Shown here in pieces: positions 1-6,594 of a DNA stretch of 14,797 nt. Numbering within the stretch: the stretch's first letter is position 1; each line of letters starts with the position of its first letter. The notes under the pieces were generated by a model. The model was not told the DNA's origin, did not search any database, and saw nothing but the letters and a program-made list of their open reading frames with translations. The DNA is from Desulfobacteraceae bacterium (GTDB lineage Bacteria; Desulfobacterota; Desulfobacteria; Desulfobacterales; BuS5), in the NCBI GenBank assembly GCA_030592105.1, contig JAUVKE010000029.1, positions 1 through 14,797 on the forward strand. The letters are read 5' to 3'. Both the position numbers and the translations under genes were made by a program.

Positions 1-92
1 ATATGAAAATGAGATAGCGTTTAATGGCATTTTATAAATTAGTAGAATTCCTTAATTCATAATTTATAATTCACAATTTATCATTTTCATAT
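1..92. repeat. AT-rich spacer bounded by a perfect 12-bp inverted repeat
   Basis: The first 12 bases (ATATGAAAATGA) are exactly matched in inverse orientation at 81-92, enclosing an AT-rich interior with repeated ATAATTTATAATTCA-like strings. The left flank lies outside the window, so a target-site duplication cannot be tested. It could be a small inverted-repeat element or chance in AT-rich DNA. No FMN riboswitch or clear promoter is visible before ribD. Confidence 0.35.
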
Positions 93-131
93 AAACACTA
101 AAAAATCTACGGTGGCTTTATAATTTTTCAA

Positions 132-1232
132 ATGAATGATGAATATTTTATAAAAATAGCACTTGACCTTGCAAAACAGGGGGCGGGTTTTACATCTCCA
201 AATCCCATGGTGGGTGCTGTTGTTGTCAAAGACAATAAGATTGTGGGAAAGGGTTTTCACGAGGCTGTGGGGAAAGCCCATGCAGAAGTAAACGCAATTA
301 ATGATGCCGGTATTTTTGCCAATGGGGCCACCCTGTATGTTACTTTAGAACCTTGCAATCATATCGGCCGAACCCCTCCATGTACAAAAAAAATAGTATC
401 CTCCGGAATAAAACGGGTAGTCGTAGCCATGGGGGACCCGAATCCCCATGTGCAGGGTGGAGGAATCGATTCTTTGACTGATCTTGGAATAGAGGTTACT
501 ACAGGTATCTGTGAAAATGAGGCGAAAAAGCAAAATGAAATATTTATAAAATATATTAATACTAAACGTCCATTTGTAATTGTAAAATGTGCTGCAACTT
601 TAGACGGTCAGATTGCAACAAAGACCGGGGATTCAAAGTGGGTGACCTCTGAAGAGTCAAGGAAATATGTCCATGGGTTAAGGCATTTATATGATGCTAT
701 TATGGTGGGAATCGATACCGTTAAAACGGATGATCCAAGCCTGACAACCAGGCTGGATGGAAGAAATTGCCTGGATCCTGTGCGGGTAATATTAGACACC
801 CACCTCTCTATTTCAGAAGATGCTAAAATACTGAGGATAGATTCGAATTCAGAAACAATTATCATAACCGGGGATTCCTTTTCAAAAGATAAAAAAAAAA
901 GAATTGAAAAAAAAGGAGCCACGGTGGTAAATTCACCTTTAAAAAATGGTTTCATCGACCTTAAGCATTTAATCGATTACCTGGGGAGCATTAATATCAC
1001 GAGCCTTTTGATAGAGGGCGGGGGGAAAGTTATTGCATCTGCCTTCCAGGCAAAAATAGTAGATAAAATAAATTTTTTTTATGGCCCTAAAATACTTGGC
1101 GGCAATAACGGAAAATCGATCTGTAATGGTTTGGGACCGGCATTAATGAAAGACAGTATCCAGATACGTGATATTGACGTGACCCTGTTCGGCAATGATG
1201 TTTTGGTTGAAGGCTATGTTGATCTTAGTTAA
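132..1232 (+). CDS. ribD: RibD, bifunctional riboflavin-specific deaminase / reductase
   Basis: RibD deaminates the pyrimidine product of GTP cyclohydrolase II and then reduces its ribosyl side chain with NADPH, two cytosolic steps of riboflavin synthesis. The N-terminal cytidine-deaminase-like domain (about residues 1-145) has TSPNPMVGAVVV, the zinc/catalytic HAE at 50-52, and the PCNHxGRTPPC stretch at 74-84. H50, C75 and C84 are the expected zinc ligands and E52 the proton shuttle. The C-terminal reductase domain (about 147-366) shows KCAATLDGQIAT (152-163) and LLIEGGG (292-298). The length of 366 residues is normal for the fused enzyme. The ATG at 132 gives the family's usual N-terminus. 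Its ribosome-binding site is weak (GGTGG at 111-115, too far upstream). It is the first gene of the riboflavin cluster, but a toxin-antitoxin pair separates it from ribE. Confidence 0.97.
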   Translation: MNDEYFIKIALDLAKQGAGFTSPNPMVGAVVVKDNKIVGKGFHEAVGKAHAEVNAINDAGIFANGATLYVTLEPCNHIGRTPPCTKKIVSSGIKRVVVAMGDPNPHVQGGGIDSLTDLGIEVTTGICENEAKKQNEIFIKYINTKRPFVIVKCAATLDGQIATKTGDSKWVTSEESRKYVHGLRHLYDAIMVGIDTVKTDDPSLTTRLDGRNCLDPVRVILDTHLSISEDAKILRIDSNSETIIITGDSFSKDKKKRIEKKGATVVNSPLKNGFIDLKHLIDYLGSINITSLLIEGGGKVIASAFQAKIVDKINFFYGPKILGGNNGKSICNGLGPALMKDSIQIRDIDVTLFGNDVLVEGYVDLS

Positions 1233-1234
1233 AT

Positions 1235-1268
1235 ACATGTTGACAACGTGTAGCCTTTTGGCTACAGT
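1235..1268 (+). promoter_or_regulatory. Promoter with overlapping operator-like palindromes for the toxin-antitoxin pair
   Basis: TTGACA at 1240-1245 is followed, after 17 bases, by TACAGT at 1263-1268, a good sigma-70 arrangement. Two palindromes overlap it: ACATGTT-gac-AACGTGT (1235-1251, one mismatch) across the -35 box, and TGTAGCC-tttt-GGCTACA (1249-1266, perfect) across the spacer and -10 box. This layout fits autorepression by the HTH antitoxin encoded downstream; the binding itself is inferred. The -10 box ends only 6 bases before the toxin ATG, so transcription would begin at or very near that codon. Confidence 0.6.
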
Positions 1269-1274
1269 TAATCC

Positions 1275-1565
1275 ATGATAGAAATTCGCAAAACTAATAT
1301 TTTTCTTAAATGGCTTGATGGTTTAACGGACATTCGTGCTCGTGCTCGTATCTTAGCTCGTATAGAACGGTTAACTGGGGGAAACCCTGGAGATGTTCAA
1401 CCCGTAGGTGAAGGTGTTTCAGAGTTGCGGATTAATTATGGCCCAGGATATCGAGTGTATTACAAAAAGCATGTCCGAAAGGTTATATTTTTATTGGCTG
1501 GTGGCGACAAGAGTACCCAAACCAAAGATATAAAAACCGCCTTGCGCCTTGCGAAAAATTTATAG
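1275..1565 (+). CDS. Addiction-module toxin, HI1419 type (RelE/ParE-like, Gp49-related)
   Basis: This is a 96-residue basic protein of the RelE/ParE-fold family often annotated as 'addiction module killer protein' (Haemophilus HI1419 type, phage Gp49-like). Family features visible are an N-terminal helical part with W13 and a long R-rich helix (RARARILARIERL, 21-33), then GVSELRINYGPGYRVYY (47-63) with conserved R52 and R60, and a C-terminal LAGGDKSTQxxDIxxA segment. Relatives act on translation as mRNA interferases, but which RNA or target this one hits cannot be told from sequence. The toxin precedes its antitoxin, the HigBA-like order. Its stop codon overlaps the antitoxin's Shine-Dalgarno. 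No Shine-Dalgarno precedes its own ATG, so its mRNA is probably nearly leaderless and weakly translated. The pair lies inside the riboflavin operon, which suggests horizontal insertion. Confidence 0.9.
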   Translation: MIEIRKTNIFLKWLDGLTDIRARARILARIERLTGGNPGDVQPVGEGVSELRINYGPGYRVYYKKHVRKVIFLLAGGDKSTQTKDIKTALRLAKNL

Positions 1566-1574
1566 GAGTATACC

Positions 1575-1907
1575 ATGACTAAAATCATTACAACCAGATA
1601 CGATGTTGCGGAACATCTTCGAACTCCAGAAGAAATGGCTGCTTATCTTGAAGCCTGCCTTGAGGAGGCAAATGGAGATGCTGCCTTTATTGCTAAGGCT
1701 CTTGGAGATATAGCCCGGGCTAAGGGGATGTCTCAAGTTGCACGCGATGCCGGTTTGTCTCGCGAAAGTCTTTACAAGGCCCTCTCAGGAGAAAGAAATC
1801 CAAATTTTGCTACAATTCTTAAAGTTATAGGTGCCCTCGGCTTAAAATTGCATGCAGAAGCAATTCAGGTAAATAGCTTAATAGCCCAACAAGTACATGA
1901 AGACTAA
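1575..1907 (+). CDS. Addiction-module antitoxin, HI1420 type (HTH, Xre-like)
   Basis: This 110-residue protein is the antitoxin partner of the upstream toxin, of the HI1420 'probable addiction module antidote' family. The N-terminal half (MTKIITTRYDVAEHLRTPEE, then MAAYLEACLEE) is characteristic of that family. A Cro/C1-type helix-turn-helix covers about 52-73 (MSQVARDAGLSRESLYKAL), followed by SGERNPNFATILKVIGALGLKL. It should neutralise the toxin by direct binding and repress the promoter at 1235-1268. Its start is well supported by AGGAG at 1564-1568, six bases before the ATG; the Shine-Dalgarno overlaps the toxin stop, so the two are translationally linked. Strong initiation here against weak initiation for the toxin would give the expected antitoxin excess. 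The final 12 or so residues extend beyond the recognisable domain. Confidence 0.9.
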   Translation: MTKIITTRYDVAEHLRTPEEMAAYLEACLEEANGDAAFIAKALGDIARAKGMSQVARDAGLSRESLYKALSGERNPNFATILKVIGALGLKLHAEAIQVNSLIAQQVHED

Positions 1908-1908
1908 G

Positions 1909-1956
1909 CACAAAAGCCGTTACTTTTTTCTTTGAAATCTTTACAGGCTTTTTGTG
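1909..1956 (+). terminator. Weak hairpin after the antitoxin gene
   Basis: CACAAAAGCC (1909-1918) can pair with GGCTTTTTGTG (1946-1956) with one bulged T, leaving a 27-base loop. It begins immediately after the antitoxin stop. There is no following T-run, so it may attenuate the module's transcript but is not a canonical intrinsic terminator. Confidence 0.25.
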
Positions 1957-2009
1957 TCGGGTTATGCCGGTGTTATAAACAACAGCTTTGAAAATACGGA
2001 AATTTGCTT

Positions 2010-2669
2010 ATGTTCACAGGAATAATAGAGGGCCTTGGCGTAATAAAACAGATACGATCTTCAGCCCAGGGAAATGTCCTGGTCATAGAGTCTGATCTTC
2101 CCCTTGAACAGGTAAAATTAGGAGACAGTATCGCTGTAAACGGAGCCTGCTTAACAGTTGTAAGTATTGAAGGCAGGCGGTTTACAATAGACATGTCCCC
2201 TGAAACATATAATATCACAACCTTTCCCAGAGCCCGGGTGGGTGACCGTGTAAACATTGAGCGGGCCTTACGTTTAAGTGACCGGCTGGACGGACACCTT
2301 GTCTCGGGTCATGTTGACGGAGTGGGGGTCATAAAGAATCGGGAAAATATAGGCAGGATGACCATTGTGACGATTCAGGTCCCTTTTTCCATCTCACGTC
2401 AGATGATTATAAAAGGTTCTGTTGCAGTCGACGGAATCAGTCTCACCATTAACAATTGTTCCGAGGATAGTTTTGACATATGCATTATTCCACATACGGC
2501 TATCCTTACAACCATAGGCTTTAAAAAAACAGGGGATTATGTAAATATCGAAACAGATATGATCGGCAAGTATGTTGAACAATTTATGCTGAAAAAAAAG
2601 ACTAAAGGAACAGATACCGCAAAAAGCAAAATAGATATGGACTTTCTGGCTAAAGCCGGTTTTTTTTAA
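2010..2669 (+). CDS. ribE: Riboflavin synthase, alpha subunit
   Basis: This enzyme dismutates two molecules of 6,7-dimethyl-8-ribityllumazine to riboflavin plus the pyrimidine precursor; it works as a trimer in the cytosol. The two internally homologous lumazine-binding barrels are clear: barrel 1 starts at MFTGIIEGLG (1-10) with GDSIAVNGACLTV (38-50) and DMSPETYNIT (61-70), and barrel 2 runs from about residue 97 (HLVSGHVDGVG) with KGSVAVDGISLTI (135-147). At 219 residues it is normal length; the C-terminal Lys-rich tail after about 195 is variable in the family. The ATG at 2010 is chosen because MFTGIIE is the nearly invariant N-terminus. A TTG six bases upstream is in frame but unlikely. 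It sits downstream of the toxin-antitoxin pair and upstream of a long spacer before ribBA. In some nomenclatures it is called ribC. Confidence 0.97.
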   Translation: MFTGIIEGLGVIKQIRSSAQGNVLVIESDLPLEQVKLGDSIAVNGACLTVVSIEGRRFTIDMSPETYNITTFPRARVGDRVNIERALRLSDRLDGHLVSGHVDGVGVIKNRENIGRMTIVTIQVPFSISRQMIIKGSVAVDGISLTINNCSEDSFDICIIPHTAILTTIGFKKTGDYVNIETDMIGKYVEQFMLKKKTKGTDTAKSKIDMDFLAKAGFF

Positions 2670-3021
2670 TTCGTGCCAAAGGAAAAATTCTGGTTTTTGT
2701 TCAGCCGTTAATTAATTAAGGGCTCGCTTAAAATTGCTAATTTATTTTTGAGCGAACCCTAATGAATAAAATTTACAAATTTGAGCACCTGGAAAATTTT
2801 TATAATATTTTTCACATCCCTGCAAAAACTGCCAAATTTTCTGACTTAAAACATCAGTCTCAAATTTTGCGTGCAGTGAAGTCTTGGCACTATCCCCGAA
2901 ATACAGGAAATTATTCCTGGGTTAATTTTTTTGCCTTCCTTGAACTCAAAAAAATTTTCCGGCTTTTCTTTGGTGCTATTTAATGAGTTTGTAACTTTTT
3001 TTGAAGGAGAAAATTTTAAAA
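2670..3021. other. Gene-free gap inside the riboflavin operon
   Basis: This 352-base stretch separates ribE from ribBA. It contains a 23-base fragment (2683-2705) that matches, inverted, the terminus of the inverted-repeat element at 6031-6115 (21 of 23 bases), and an imperfect 15-bp hairpin at 2719-2760. A 73-codon open frame at 2762-2983 has no Shine-Dalgarno and no recognisable domain, so I do not call it a gene. I see no FMN riboswitch elements and no convincing promoter. The structure suggests repeat-derived DNA. Confidence 0.6.
2719..2760. repeat. Imperfect 15-bp inverted repeat (hairpin) downstream of ribE
   Basis: AGGGCTCGCTTAAAA (2719-2733) pairs with TTTTGAGCGAACCCT (2746-2760), with one mismatch and one G-U pair and a 12-base loop. 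There is no T-run after it. The right half plus flank (2741-2762) matches 9164-9185 in 20 of 22 bases, so this is a dispersed motif rather than a one-off terminator. Confidence 0.5.
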
Positions 3022-4236
3022 ATGCCGCTAATTACTATTGAAGAGGCTATAAGAGATATACGCGCCGGTAAGATGGTTATTCTGGTTGATGATGAGGATC
3101 GTGAAAATGAGGGAGACCTTACCCTGGCAGCTGAAGCTGTAACCCCTGAAGCCATTAACTTTATGGCAAAATATGGCCGTGGATTAATATGCCTTTCTCT
3201 CACCGGCCAAATGGTGGAGCGTCTTGAACTGCCAATGATGGTTGAAAAAAATACTTCCCAGTTTGAAACCGGATTTACTGTATCCATTGAAGCAAAACTC
3301 GGCGTTACAACCGGTATTTCAGCAGCCGATCGTGCAACTACTATTCTTGCAGCTATAAAAGATGGTGCAAAACCTGGTGATCTTGTAAGGCCCGGTCATA
3401 TATTTCCCCTAAGGGCAAGAAACGGTGGGGTCATGTTCAGGATAGGGCAGACAGAAGGGTCCGTGGATCTTGCCCGACTTGCAGGGTTAAAACCGGCGGC
3501 TGTTATCTGTGAAATCATGGATGAAGATGGTACCATGGCCAGAATGCCTTCTTTGGAAAAATTCAGTGAAAAACATGGATTGGGGATTTGTACCATAGCC
3601 GACCTTGTGGAATATCGGATGCGTACCGAAATATTTGCAAAACGTGCCGCAGAGACCCATATACCCACGCAATATGGGGGAGAATTTAAAATCATTGCTT
3701 ATGAAAATGATATTGACGATCTTTTACATATTGCTCTTGTAAAGGGAGAGATCAATCCTGATGAACCCATACTCGTCCGTGTTCATTCAGAGTGTATGAC
3801 CGGCGATATATTCGGATCATTCAGATGTGATTGCGGTGAGCAACTCCATAAAGCCATGGCCATGATAGAGAAAGAAGGTTCGGGTGTGATTCTTTATTTG
3901 AGGCAAGAGGGGAGGGGAATAGGTCTTGTGAATAAGCTTAAAGCCTATGAACTGCAGCAGACCCGTGGATTCGACACTGTTGAAGCTAATAAAAAGCTCG
4001 GATTTAAAGATGACCTCAGGGATTATGGAATCGGTGCGCAGATTCTGGTTGATTTAGGAGTAAGAAAAATGAAGCTTCTTACTAATAATCCCAAAAAGAT
4101 GATCGGCCTGGAAGGTTATGGCTTAAGCATTGTTGAACAGATATCCATGGAAATTGCGCCAAATGAATTTAACAAAGGTTATCTTGAATGTAAAAAGCTT
4201 AAAATGGGGCATCTGCTAGAGCTGTTGGATGATTAA
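3022..4236 (+). CDS. ribBA: RibBA, fused DHBP synthase / GTP cyclohydrolase II
   Basis: This bifunctional enzyme supplies both inputs of the pathway: 3,4-dihydroxy-2-butanone 4-phosphate from ribulose 5-phosphate (N-terminal domain), and the pyrimidine intermediate from GTP (C-terminal domain). The DHBP synthase part (about 1-205) shows the acidic [11 protein letters not shown] loop (23-33) and RPGHIFPL (123-130). The GTP cyclohydrolase II part (about 206-404) has [18 protein letters not shown] (255-272), where C258, C269 and C271 are the zinc ligands, then [10 protein letters not shown] (293-302) and the C-terminal LLTNNPKK (352-359). Both active sites look intact and 404 residues is usual. 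The ATG at 3022 follows AAGGAGA (3004-3010) at a slightly long 11-base distance. An in-frame TTG at 3001 overlaps that site and is rejected. ribH follows after 17 bases and is probably co-transcribed. Confidence 0.97.
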   Translation: MPLITIEEAIRDIRAGKMVILVDDEDRENEGDLTLAAEAVTPEAINFMAKYGRGLICLSLTGQMVERLELPMMVEKNTSQFETGFTVSIEAKLGVTTGISAADRATTILAAIKDGAKPGDLVRPGHIFPLRARNGGVMFRIGQTEGSVDLARLAGLKPAAVICEIMDEDGTMARMPSLEKFSEKHGLGICTIADLVEYRMRTEIFAKRAAETHIPTQYGGEFKIIAYENDIDDLLHIALVKGEINPDEPILVRVHSECMTGDIFGSFRCDCGEQLHKAMAMIEKEGSGVILYLRQEGRGIGLVNKLKAYELQQTRGFDTVEANKKLGFKDDLRDYGIGAQILVDLGVRKMKLLTNNPKKMIGLEGYGLSIVEQISMEIAPNEFNKGYLECKKLKMGHLLELLDD

Positions 4237-4253
4237 AAAAAAGGAGAAAATAT

Positions 4254-4721
4254 ATGCCAAAGTTTTTTGAAGGAAAACTTAGGGCTGATGGAAAAAAATT
4301 TGCTATTATTGTCAGCCGTTTTAATAATTTTATTTCTGAAAGGCTCCTTGAAGGTGCCCTTGATGCACTCATCCGCTCAGGTGCAAATGATAGCGATATA
4401 GGTGTGGTAAGGGTTCCAGGTGCTTTTGAGATACCCCTTCTTGCAAAAAAAATGGCAGAACTGAAAAAATACGATGCTATTATTTGCCTTGGGGCAGTAA
4501 TAAGAGGCTCAACACCCCATTTTGATTTTGTATGTGCAGAGGCCACAAAGGGTATAGCTTCTGTTGGGATGGAAAATGGTATACCTGTAATTTTGGGAAT
4601 TTTAACCACCGATACCATTGAGCAGGCCATTGAACGTGCTGGAACAAAAGCAGGGAACAAGGGATGGGAGGCGGCAGTGGCAGCAATCGAAATGGCAGAT
4701 CTGTTAAAAGTTGTTGTTTAG
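4254..4721 (+). CDS. ribH: 6,7-dimethyl-8-ribityllumazine synthase
   Basis: RibH condenses dihydroxybutanone phosphate with the ribitylamino-pyrimidine to give lumazine, the substrate of riboflavin synthase; members form pentamers or 60-mer capsids. The 155-residue length and the ordered motifs fit well: [16 protein letters not shown] near residues 17-32, [14 protein letters not shown] (substrate loop), [24 protein letters not shown] with the phosphate-binding GS/T and catalytic H, and [15 protein letters not shown] followed by [17 protein letters not shown] at the C-terminus. A strong Shine-Dalgarno (AAGGAG) lies about 8 bases before the ATG, and only 17 bases separate it from ribBA. It is the last riboflavin gene; a perfect palindrome and a 118-base spacer precede nusB. 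Confidence 0.97.
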   Translation: MPKFFEGKLRADGKKFAIIVSRFNNFISERLLEGALDALIRSGANDSDIGVVRVPGAFEIPLLAKKMAELKKYDAIICLGAVIRGSTPHFDFVCAEATKGIASVGMENGIPVILGILTTDTIEQAIERAGTKAGNKGWEAAVAAIEMADLLKVVV

Positions 4722-4772
4722 TGCTCATCCATAAATGGTCTTTATAAACACTTGTTCATTAACAATCCTGTT

Positions 4773-4800
4773 GTGGAGACGCGATTAATCGCGTCTCCAC
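4773..4800. repeat. Perfect 28-bp palindrome between ribH and nusB
   Basis: GTGGAGACGCGATT (4773-4786) is immediately followed by its exact reverse complement (4787-4800), with no spacer. The core GAGACGCGATTAATCGCGTCTC resembles a palindromic interspersed repeat that I recall as abundant in several unrelated bacterial genomes, notably cyanobacteria; this needs a search. There is no T-run, so it is not a typical terminator. It could also be a protein-binding site or an RNA-processing hairpin. Confidence 0.8.
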
Positions 4801-4839
4801 CATAATTCCATGGACTTCAAGTTTAGGTAGATACTTTTT

Positions 4840-5262
4840 ATGACCATTGGAAAACGACGCAGATCACGGGAACTTGCAATGCAGGCTCTTTTTTATATGG
4901 ATATGAGACAAAAAAAACCGGAGGAGATGATATCTTTTTTTTCTGAATATTTTGTATCTTCAAAAAAAGTCCCACCTTTTTTTATGAATATTGTAAAGGG
5001 GGTCAACCTGCATAAAGATAAAATTGATTCACTTATAGAACAATTTTCCAATAACTGGAAAATAAACCGGATGTCCTGTGTAGATAGAAATATAATACGT
5101 ATTGCGATTTATGAGCTTCTTTTTTGCGATGACATTCCAGCAAAGGTATCCATAAATGAAGCGGTGGATATAGGGAAAAAATTTGGTGATAAAGATTCCG
5201 GCTCATTTATTAATGCTGTTTTGGATAGTATACGGAAAAAATTTGAGAAAGAACAGGGGTAA
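4840..5262 (+). CDS. nusB: Transcription antitermination protein NusB
   Basis: NusB binds boxA RNA together with NusE (ribosomal protein S10) and supports antitermination and processivity in rRNA operons. The 140-residue all-helical protein has the family's R-rich N-terminus (KRRRSRELAMQALFYMD) and, in the second half, the diagnostic W-x-INRMSCVDRNIIRIAIYELLFCDDIPAKVSINEAV pattern followed by KKFGDKDSGSFINAVLDSI. It follows ribH, as in very many bacteria where nusB ends the riboflavin cluster. The ATG at 4840 has no strong Shine-Dalgarno nearby (TTTAGGTAG, about 12 bases upstream, is the best candidate). The gene ends about 95 bases before the metallo-hydrolase. Confidence 0.96.
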   Translation: MTIGKRRRSRELAMQALFYMDMRQKKPEEMISFFSEYFVSSKKVPPFFMNIVKGVNLHKDKIDSLIEQFSNNWKINRMSCVDRNIIRIAIYELLFCDDIPAKVSINEAVDIGKKFGDKDSGSFINAVLDSIRKKFEKEQG

Positions 5263-5357
5263 CTTCTCATCGATTTTTTAGTGTGCCCGTCAGGGCATGC
5301 AGATTTTTGAGAAATCATAAATTTTCAGATAATTACCCAAAAATATTGGAGGATATT

Positions 5358-5987
5358 TTGATTATAAAAGAACTTGCCGTGGGACCGGTTATGGCCAACT
5401 GTTATATATTGGGCTGTGAAGATACCAAAGAGGCGGTTGTTATAGACCCTGGTGATGAAACAGACAGAATTCTGCTCATGCTTGCAGAGTCGAACCTTAC
5501 AGTGAAATATATATTAAATACCCATGGGCATTTTGATCATGTTGGAGGGAATAAAAAGTTAAAGGCTGCCACAGGCGCAGAACTTATGATTCATCCCCTT
5601 GATGCAGAAATGCTTGGAATGACTGCCGAACATGCCTCTGCCTGGGGACTTAATGGAGAAAATTCCTTTCCCCCTGATAAAACAATAGAAGAGGGAGATA
5701 AGGTCTCATTCGGCAATATTACACTGGAAATTATTCATACCCCGGGGCATTCTCCAGGGGGCATTTGCCTGTATGATGGGGGTGATTCGGTTTTTGTGGG
5801 GGATACGCTTTTTGAAGGGTCAATAGGACGTACCGATTTCCCAGGGTCAGACCATGAAACTCTTATATCTAGTATCAGAAATAAGCTGTTTGTACTCGAT
5901 CCCGACGTAAAAGTCTATCCTGGACATATGGGGACCACCACCATAGGACGGGAAAAACAATTTAATCCATTTTGTGGAGTCGGTTAA
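5358..5987 (+). CDS. Metallo-beta-lactamase-fold hydrolase, glyoxalase II-like (YcbL type)
   Basis: The protein has the full metal-binding set of the MBL superfamily: THGHFDH (55-61), HTPGHSPGG with H131, D149 in GDTLF, and H190 in YPGHMG. That set supports a binuclear metal site. GSIGRTDFPG (154-163) and the closing PGHMGTTTIGREKQFNPF are typical of the YcbL / 'hydroxyacylglutathione hydrolase-like' group, cytosolic thioesterase-like hydrolases of mostly unknown substrate. I place the start at the TTG at 5358, with GGAGGA at 5348-5353, giving 209 residues beginning MIIKELAVGPVMANCYILG, which matches the family's normal N-terminus. A longer frame from an ATG at 5283 adds 25 residues with no family resemblance and no Shine-Dalgarno. 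A real thioester substrate cannot be assigned from context. Confidence 0.92.
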   Translation: MIIKELAVGPVMANCYILGCEDTKEAVVIDPGDETDRILLMLAESNLTVKYILNTHGHFDHVGGNKKLKAATGAELMIHPLDAEMLGMTAEHASAWGLNGENSFPPDKTIEEGDKVSFGNITLEIIHTPGHSPGGICLYDGGDSVFVGDTLFEGSIGRTDFPGSDHETLISSIRNKLFVLDPDVKVYPGHMGTTTIGREKQFNPFCGVG

Positions 5988-6030
5988 TTAAAAGAGCCTG
6001 CCACTTTAAAACAGCTCAAAAAAATTTATT

Positions 6031-6115
6031 TAGTGCCGAACGAAAACCAGAATTTTTTATTTAGATCAAGGAAGATGAAAATATGGGCGAAAAAGACAGT
6101 TTTCGTTCAGACACT
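6031..6115. repeat. 85-bp inverted-repeat element (MITE-like) after the MBL hydrolase gene
   Basis: TAGTGCCGAACGAAAAC (6031-6047) and the inverse of 6098-6115 (TAGTGTCTGAACGAAAAC) form near-identical terminal arms around a non-coding core. The arms start with TAGTG, as does the element at 13215-13300 (TAGTGTCCGG), so the two may belong to related families. It lies between convergent genes; the stop codon of the leftward gene begins 3 bases beyond its right end. A fragment of the same terminus occurs at 2683-2705. Confidence 0.65.
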
Positions 6116-6117
6116 AT

Positions 6118-6558
6118 TTAAAATGCCCCGAGCTGACATTTTGTAATTTTAATTTTCATTTTATTGCAAAGCTCTGTTACAGTCGTTTTGCAAACCTTAT
6201 GCTGGGATGCGATGTCCCAGGCTTTTTTGCAAGTCAGCCTGCTGTCTATAAGTTCAGACATAATTTTTTTTTTAAGATCATCTTTTTTGAGTTCCGGCAA
6301 AAGATTCTCTGATGCTTTATTTTGTGATTGCAAGCCGAATAATCCAAGCTGACATCCGGTTAATTTGCAGTTCATAAGATCGGCTGTTACACCTACCTTT
6401 TCGCTTGTAATATCCAGCTTGTCTGCGATCCTGAATGCATCATCACAAAAAATAGCACCATCTTTCATTGATTTTGTAATTTCATTTTTAATAGCAGCAT
6501 TTAAGCTTGCATTATTTCCATGTTTTTCTGCAAATTTTCTGTTTTTTTGTGGGGGCAT
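6118..6558 (-). CDS. Uncharacterised protein with two tandem CQLG repeats
   Basis: I cannot name this 146-residue protein. After a short basic leader it consists of two gaplessly alignable 55-residue repeats, residues 20-74 and 92-146, with 16 identical positions by my count. Each has an N-terminal helix rich in K/I/E, then C-x2-A-x2-IA, and ends in K-[LI]-T-x-CQLG-x-F. The pattern helix, A-x2-IA, x-V, then basic helix resembles a helix-turn-helix, so each repeat may be a small DNA- or RNA-binding or regulatory unit; that is inference. C69 and C141 of the CQLG motifs, plus C38 and C110 at equivalent positions, are conserved between repeats and could bind metal or react. There is no signal peptide or membrane segment. 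The start is well supported: GGAG lies 7 bases before the ATG on the minus strand. The gene diverges from lptD, with only 36 bases between start codons. Confidence 0.8.
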   Translation of the reverse strand: MPPQKNRKFAEKHGNNASLNAAIKNEITKSMKDGAIFCDDAFRIADKLDITSEKVGVTADLMNCKLTGCQLGLFGLQSQNKASENLLPELKKDDLKKKIMSELIDSRLTCKKAWDIASQHKVCKTTVTELCNKMKIKITKCQLGAF

Positions 6559-6594
6559 GGGGAAACTCCAGGATAATAGATATATTTAAAAAAT

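Noticed and set aside
1..131. FMN riboswitch (RFN element) before the riboflavin genes
   Set aside because: None of the conserved RFN blocks can be recognised here, nor in the gaps before ribE and ribBA; an aptamer further upstream of the window cannot be excluded.
2762..2983. 73-codon open frame between ribE and ribBA
   Set aside because: There is no Shine-Dalgarno, no recognisable domain, and an F/N/K-rich composition expected of AT-rich DNA; the surrounding sequence looks repeat-derived.
4199..4660. Long minus-strand frame opposite ribH (and similar frames opposite ribD, ribBA, the acyl-CoA dehydrogenase and the dehydratase subunits)
   Set aside because: These are antisense shadows of well-supported genes, with no domains or ribosome-binding sites.
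5283..5357. Upstream in-frame ATG extending the metallo-hydrolase by 25 residues
   Set aside because: The extension has no family resemblance and no ribosome-binding site, while the TTG at 5358 has GGAGGA at good spacing and gives the usual N-terminus.
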